From contig JAJEKV010000011.1 in NCBI GenBank assembly GCA_021234155.1, forward strand, positions 23,842,821-23,906,820: 64,000 nucleotides of DNA, written 5' to 3'. Within the stretch, counting starts at the first letter, position 1. The number at the start of each line of letters is the position of its first letter. The position numbers and the translations under genes were made by a program. Under the pieces are notes generated by a model. It saw only the letters and a list, made by a program, of their open reading frames with translations, did not search any database and had not been told where the DNA came from. The stretch comes from Isoetes taiwanensis. Lineage: Eukaryota > Streptophyta > Lycopodiopsida > Isoetales > Isoetaceae. This document shows positions 58,774 through 64,000 of the stretch, in pieces.

Positions 58774-60221
58774 TCAAATTGTGCTACGTGCCGCAGCAGC
58801 GGCCACGGCGCACATCCAATGGCGGGCTTCCACGATAATTCTTGTGAGAAACCCTTCCCCAGACATGTAACACAAGGCACGTGTTATACATAGCCCATGT
58901 GCTACCCCCTTAAAATTTTGCTCTCGGTACCACTTAGCCTATAACCATCGACCACCAAATTAACAAACTTATATTTATAATGATTTAAGACATAATTTGT
59001 GGAGCTTGAAAGCTAGCGATAAATTTGATGTTAGGCAGTAAACAAATACAAAATTAAATACTTACGCCTTCGCGGGATTGCATTAGATTCCAGGCCTTGT
59101 TGCAAGCATAAAGCCAAGCTATCTTTGACACGCACACATGGCCTGCTTGTGCTGCCTTTTTGAAACTCATTTCTGACTTCCAGCACGGATCACTATAGGC
59201 TCTCTAAACAAAGCAAGGACAAATTAAAAATACAAGTTGCATTCTCATACTTAATGATCTTAAGCTATTTGGTTGTAGAAATACCTTGCAACAAAGCAAG
59301 ACCAAGGTTACAGCGGCCTCGCGGGATCTCAAGCTCTGCGACTTGCTTACCTACATTCTATTCCCTCAATTTTTTCCACGTGAATAAAGAGATGCGTTAA
59401 TCTTGCAAGCAAGGAAAATATATAACAATTTTGAAGATTGACTAGATTAAAAACTATACGTACTTGATGAGCAGGACCCTTTCCCAAAAGGCACATAAGA
59501 AAGTTTGTTCCCATTTTATTCTCATTTGAGCATTTTCCCTCAAGAGAGACCTTGATATTACTCGGCAAAACAAAAGCGACTTTTGTCTGCGAAGAAGCTG
59601 ATGTCTAGCAAGGACGATCTGTCGGACAAATATTATATTAGCAAAACTAGAGTACCACCACGAAGCACGATAAAAACATTAAGGCCATGGATCTCCAATA
59701 CATCCACTATTGATGAAATCATTACAAATTAATCTAGGGAGATAGCCGGGGTAGTGTAGCGCGTTGTCAAGGCATACGGCTGGAAGTCGATCCATTTCCT
59801 CGCACATACCGTACATACGTTGCGAAAGCCAAGATTGATTATGAGGCATCCGCGAGTAGAGGAACAAGTACAGCTTCGATTGGACATTAGGTATCATGTT
59901 ACAGCTAATTGAGATAGAACCACAGAGATATTATTTGCACAAAATTATTCTTCACACAAACTTTCTTTTAGCGTGCACACTACCCAAGGCGTGCGCTCAC
60001 GAATGTCTTTTTAAATAGCAGCAGGTTGAATACACGGAGATCATTCTGGCATGAGAGTTTTTCGAGGAGCAACCGTCATTGAAGGTGGCGGTAGAGCCTT
60101 TGCAAAGCTCTAGAAGTTCTCGAACGCAAGGTTTGAAGCATAAAGTCAATTTTAGCGAGAAGAAAAAACTAGAAAACTTAGGGCCTATAGAGCTCATGCT
60201 TGATGGTAATGGCGAATTCAT
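58774..60221 (-). CDS. Six-exon gene model, product unknown (274 aa if correct)
   Basis: Hand-built model: exons 60221-60034, 59904-59778, 59604-59464, 59350-59285, 59203-59066 and 58938-58774 (TGA). Five GT-AG introns of 129, 173, 113, 81 and 127 bp keep one frame open from MNSPLPSSMSSIGPK to ARHWMCAVAAAAARSTI. Exon 5 (RAYSDPCWKSEMSFKKAAQA...) and exon 6 (AKWYREQNFKGVAHGLCITR...) are visibly GC-richer than the AT-rich introns around them. Intron 5 starts GTAAGT and intron 4 ends TTTGTTTAG. The leader upstream (60260-60350) is pyrimidine-rich on this strand. Against it: the product is basic, with few D/E and many C/W, no domain is recognisable, and I chose splice sites freely. After the TGA the frame reopens for 34 codons, so the gene may be longer or broken. 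Confidence 0.3.
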
Positions 60222-60640
60222 ATTTTAAAGCTCTCAACTTTGTGTCCGAAACTTTGGCGAGAATCCCTCAAACTACTTTCTTAGGGTGGCCGAATCGGGA
60301 AGAAGAGAGGAAAAAAAATGGCGATTTTTCTTTTCCCTCTTACAAACCCTACCTCACTAGGTGCACCATTTTTTGAATTTTCACGAGATAATATTAAGCT
60401 TTTTGGCGAATATTAGCCCTCTCTACAACACTAGAAATTTTTCCATCAGATTAGGTCACGCACTCTAAATATTCCATGGCTGGATTCTTCGTTTAATTCC
60501 TGCTCATCAATTTTATTGGAGGCGTCCCAATCACATCCCAATCATTGAAGGCCGTTTCACGGATCGCGATTCTTGTCGCATCTCCCATCTCAACATGAAA
60601 GCGTCCACCGTATTTGTCCAGCATCTTCACATACGTGTCA
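60222..60640. other. Upstream region of the minus-strand gene model
   Basis: On the minus strand, gtaagagggaaaagaaaaat and cctctcttcttcccgattc (60290-60350) look like a 5' leader. No clear TATA box at a suitable distance. Otherwise nothing recognised. Confidence 0.35.
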
Positions 60641-60650
60641 CTACCATAAT

Positions 60651-60867
60651 ACCATAATAAGTCACACCAGGTTCCAAGATTGTTTGCATGCTACGTGTCA
60701 CAAAATACCATAATAAGTCACACCAGGTTCCAAGATTGTTTGCATGCTACGTGTCACAACCGTAATGCCTCAAACGAAATAACTTCAAACAATAATTCTA
60801 AGATTGTTTGCATCTTACGCGTCACAACCATAATGCCTCAAACAAAAATAACTTCAAATAAATACCT
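60651..60867. repeat. Compound tandem repeat (56-bp and 69-bp periods)
   Basis: A 56-bp period: accataataagtcacacc ... gcatgctacgtgtcacaa at 60651 and again at 60707, nearly identical. A 69-bp period overlaps it: aagattgtttgcat ... cgtaatgcctcaaac at 60731 and again at 60800. The phrase gattgtttgcat thus occurs three times. The second duplication used the end of the first. Confidence 0.9.
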
Positions 60868-61444
60868 TCAAACATAAATTGAAACTGAATTATATATGAG
60901 TTGATACAACAAGAATTTTGTTAGGTCCTTTATATATGAAATAATACATTCTCGAGCTGCGACTTCGCGCTGACACAACAACGCCCGATGGATGAGGGCA
61001 CTTTCTATTCATCCCAGCGGTGTAATTACAATGGTAAGAGAGTGGGTAGCTGCATATCATAAACTACCCAAAAACAAAAAATGGGGAATATCCGGTCATA
61101 ACACACCGGACCCCAAAATACAAAATATATATCATAGATGTTTTGGCTAGTGTACCTGCCTAGGGCTTATAAGCGGGGATTAAAAACCCACGCCCTTTGG
61201 GGTTTTGAGGAAAAACCTAGCGATAAGCCTAAATGGAATGAGCTTTAATTTCTTGCCGGTACATAAACTTCCCAAAAAACCCGCGGCAAAACCAGCGTGG
61301 TACCAGCAGCCCCACAATACTGCATAAGACCACAAAACACAATAGAGAAGAACAAAAACCTCAGCGCGAGGGAAATTTGGTCATGGCGTGCCATATGTGA
61401 ACAACATATATAAACAAAATACTTAAAAGGGAGAGGGAGGGAGG
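60868..61444. other. Interval with CCAAAGGGCG-type GC patches
   Basis: A minus-strand frame of 89 codons (61245-61514; MTAFAFIGAFSASASCF...) ends in it. ttataagccctaggcaggta (minus, ~61160) is TATA-like. It may be promoter or leader DNA of the duplicated block that follows. No family recognised. Confidence 0.3.
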
Positions 61445-62148
61445 GAGAGCATAGAACATAACTGAAACAACTGGCTGAGGCCGAGAAAGCGCCGATGAAG
61501 GCGAAGGCAGTCACGGGGAAGAAATAGCGATCCCCCTAACGGGATGAGAGGCCGAAAATGCGTACGTACATGCGAACCTTGTCGCTCTTGCATGCTGCGT
61601 CGCTCGAGAATCGCGATCGTGGGATCGTCTGCATTCTCAGCTGCGACTCGCATGACACAACAGCAGAAAGAAGAACTTCCGTCGGTCGAGATGAGGCTCA
61701 AGAATTGCCCCATAGTGGAGGAATGCGGGTAAGCGAGGCGAAGGATAGGAAGAATCTGAGAAAGATAGGAGAAAGCGCCCGGGGAAGGAATCGCCGGGAA
61801 GGTCCATATGAGGAGGCCAAGATTGAAAGAAGAAGCCCAGAAACGATAAAGCGCCGGGGAAGGGATCACGCCCGGAAGGTCGGTCGAAGAAGAAACAAGA
61901 ATATTGGAAATACCACGAAAGGTCAACCCATGCAAAGGAGGAAGCCCTCCTGCGCATGAGAGCATAGAACATAACTGAAACAACTGGCGAAAGCGCCGAT
62001 GAGGCGAGAATCACGAGGAAGAAATAGCGGGCCCTAACCGGATGAGAGGCCGAAATGCGTACACGGTAAATGCGAACTAGCGCATCACAACTCTTGCATG
62101 CTTTCGTCACGAAATTTCGAGTCGCGATCCGTCGGATCGATCGCATTC
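61445..62148. repeat. 513-bp tandem duplication in a GC-rich block
   Basis: Unit 1 (61445-61640) and unit 2 (61958-62148) share gagagcatagaacataactg, cgccgatga(a)ggcg, aagaaatagcg, gatgaga ggccgaaa tgcgtac, ctcttgcatgct and cgcgatc..ggatcg. The DNA between them (61641-61957) contains an internal near-repeat (ggaaggtc..., 61798 and 61874). Minus-strand frames of 169 (61637-62146) and 186 codons (61423-61983) run through the block. They are rich in S, F, L and P and repeat because the DNA does, so I do not call them genes. Confidence 0.8.
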
Positions 62149-62152
62149 TTTG

Positions 62153-62345
62153 TGAATAAAGCTAGCATTGATGCCTTTGTTGATAGAAATTTCAACACTC
62201 CTTATGAATAAAACTATCATAGCGTCTTTGTTGATGGAAATTTCAACTTGTGCACAAAGCTAGCATGACATATTGTTGATGAAAATTACTTGTTATTCCT
62301 TGCTAATAAAGCTAGCATGACATCATGGATTGATAGAAATCTCCA
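62153..62345. repeat. ~50-bp tandem repeat, four units
   Basis: Units begin near 62153, 62206, 62254 and 62304; each has (a)ataaagctagcat, ttgttgat(a/g) and gaaatttc. Units differ by substitutions and short indels, so this is not a CRISPR-type array with conserved repeats and unique spacers. Confidence 0.8.
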
Positions 62346-63640
62346 TGAGAACTTATCAACGCTTATGCGGAACGAACTTCTATTCTTTCACAACATCACA
62401 AAAGGTAGCTCAAGGCTTTTCACACCCATGCATTGTAAGAACTTAATTTAAACATGCAGCAGAGAAGACTAATGGCACTTCCACAAAAGCTACTTATGGT
62501 CTCATCCTCTTACAACACTTTGCAACAATTTGTCGTTTCAATATACTATAGTTTCCTACTTCTAGGACGTTCTTAAGCACCTATCAAGCTCCTACTTAAA
62601 TTATCTCTAAACATCGGTAACTATTTCACCACCACATCCATGGGTCCGGTGCCTCATTTCAGGGCCAAGATCAAACACCAAATCTTGCACCTTCTTGTAC
62701 ATCAACGGCACATTGGGCCGATCAAGATTTTACCTTTCCCTTGATCGACAGCTAGAGGCATGATGTATTGCCCTCATGCATGCCATGCATGACGAGCTAT
62801 GGCGTGACCAAATCTCCATGCTTCATCTTTTTCTTGACGGTTGGGATTAGCAGGCCCATTCCGCCCCGGGCATACATGGATGGGGTATGTATGAAACACC
62901 ACATCCTAAAACCTTATATATTATACTTAGAAAAAGTGCCAGTACGTTGTTGGGCTTTTGTCGAACAAAATTGTATAAGAATGCGATTATTCAATACTTT
63001 TCTACAGTTTACAATGGACAATACTTTTCTACAATGTCAAGCTGTGACAATGTTAGGGCCTAGTATCTGGAAAAGCATTGTTTTATAAGACTTCGAGAGG
63101 TAAAATTAAAATTTTAGTAGTAACTATGTATGGCCAATTACATGGAGACACGTAAAATGTGCATTTGTGACTTTTGAAATTAGCATAATGGTGTTATTAG
63201 TTAGAGAAGTATGGGGGCTATGGGTGACTATTTATATTAAGTCTCTGGGGCCCAATACATTGATATAAAACGGATGTATGGCACCTTTACATAAAGTGTA
63301 GGGGTGGATAGTTGAGCGGACTATCTCCGGTTATTTTACGTGTCATGGGTTTGTATTCATAGAGGTACATCGAAGCTTGCCTTTGCTTTAGAATTGCTCG
63401 AGCATAATGTGCCTTTTGCTTAGTGTGTCATGTTTCTTTCTTTGTAGTCAATTGCTTGGTTTTACCCATTACTTTACCAACCCTCACATTTACACTTTTC
63501 TCTCTACGGTTTCAATATGTCCACTTTGTTTTAGATGAAATATATCTAGATCGACTCACGTAACTTTTTTCACATGTGTATTCTATGTAGAATGGAAATT
63601 GTCATTTAGAGTGAAAATTGCATATTCGAAATGCATTTTT
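62346..63640. other. Interval with exon-like minus-strand stretches
   Basis: Minus-strand readings RPNVPLMYKKVQDLVFDLG (about 62720-62620) and MYARGGMGLLIPTVKKKMKH (about 62876-62817) are open and GC-richer than their surroundings, but they lie in different frames and are not joined by good splice sites. No family recognised. The rest is AT-rich. Confidence 0.2.
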
Positions 63641-63642
63641 CA

Positions 63643-63732
63643 ATATGCAGATGTCTCCCTCCCTTATGTATCAAAAATAACACATGAATATGCAGATGTC
63701 TCCCTCCCTTTATGTATCAAAAAATAACATGA
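63643..63732. repeat. 45-bp tandem duplication
   Basis: atatgcagatgtctccctcc followed by (c)ttatgtatcaaaaataac; two adjacent units that differ mainly in homopolymer length. Confidence 0.95.
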
Positions 63733-63856
63733 TACTGATATTGAACCAGATTCAACTTTAAGGAATGAATGACACATTTATATGACTGCAATCATGTGTT
63801 CTCAAAAGCGATTTTCTAAAATCTCCCACATAGTGAGCATCAAGTCACAGTGATAA

Positions 63857-63924
63857 CACTTTATCTTTAGACAAAGAGAAACACCATTTAGCACTTTATC
63901 TTTAGACAAAGAGAAACACCATTT
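63857..63924. repeat. Perfect 33-bp direct duplication
   Basis: cactttatctttagacaaag plus gagaaacaccattt at 63857-63889 and, after two bases, identically at 63892-63924. Confidence 0.95.
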
Positions 63925-64000
63925 CCCCAACAAACGAAAATGCCCGAAATCGACTAAATTATGAAGGCACAGTTTTTCTGCTAGCAATGCACGTAACTGA

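Noticed and set aside
61423-61983. 186-codon minus-strand frame across the tandem duplication
   Set aside because: Its internal repetition comes from the DNA duplication; an overlapping 169-codon frame is equally open, so GC-rich composition explains both.
62153-62345. CRISPR-like array
   Set aside because: Units are contiguous, diverged ~50-bp tandem repeats with no constant repeat/unique spacer alternation, in a eukaryotic context.
1-64000. rRNA, tRNA or organellar genes
   Set aside because: No conserved rRNA blocks, tRNA TTCRA arms with matching cloverleafs, or plastid/mitochondrial protein segments were seen on either strand.

Overview
This window looks like repeat-rich nuclear DNA of a land plant, probably one with a large genome. 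I see no prokaryotic gene layout, no rRNA or tRNA, no viral genes and no long intact reading frame; the longest open frames are about 120-200 codons and almost all behave as chance frames. The DNA is AT-rich and contains exon-like GC-richer islets bounded by GT...AG and AT-rich introns, CT microsatellites, a TATA-like box and many decayed repeats. The species cannot be told from what I can see.

The dominant content (about 4.8-46.9 kb) is one family of long, essentially non-coding repeats, here called the 7-kb repeat. Three near full-length direct copies (A 5.36-12.99, B 13.49-21.34, F 38.59-45.84 kb), one inverted copy (E 31.06-37.70 kb) and several fragments share the same order of landmarks. 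These are: a leader with a short ATG-started frame, about 6 kb of very T-rich sequence (A-rich in the inverted copy), a ~60-bp palindrome (hairpin H), and a tail with a GC hairpin followed by a CT microsatellite. The locus is bounded on both sides by a further repeat, R0 (4.80-5.36 and 45.84-46.94 kb); on the right it is expanded into three ~280-bp tandem units. Copy E lies inside a fold-back structure (29.96-38.41 kb) whose ~430-bp inverted arms start with perfect palindromes. The 3' ends of B and C are each followed by an inverted copy of themselves ending in a short TTACACTTTG/CAAAGTGTAA hairpin. Copies differ by many substitutions, 1-3 bp indels and homopolymer lengths, so true divergence cannot be separated here from possible low consensus accuracy.

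A non-repeat island (24.96-28.60 kb) interrupts the family; it has a 209-bp tandem duplication and no gene that I can name.

The left flank (1-4.79 kb) holds nothing recognisable. The right flank (46.95-64.0 kb) has the best signs of ordinary genes, all on the minus strand. A hand-built six-exon model (60221 to 58774, 274 codons, five GT-AG introns of 81-173 bp) is the strongest, with further exon-like stretches down to about 53.3 kb and a TATA-plus-short-ORF site at 56.35-56.61 kb. I recognise no protein family in any of them. The last 4 kb are rich in short tandem duplications (513-bp, ~50-bp, 45-bp, 35-bp and a compound 56/69-bp array).
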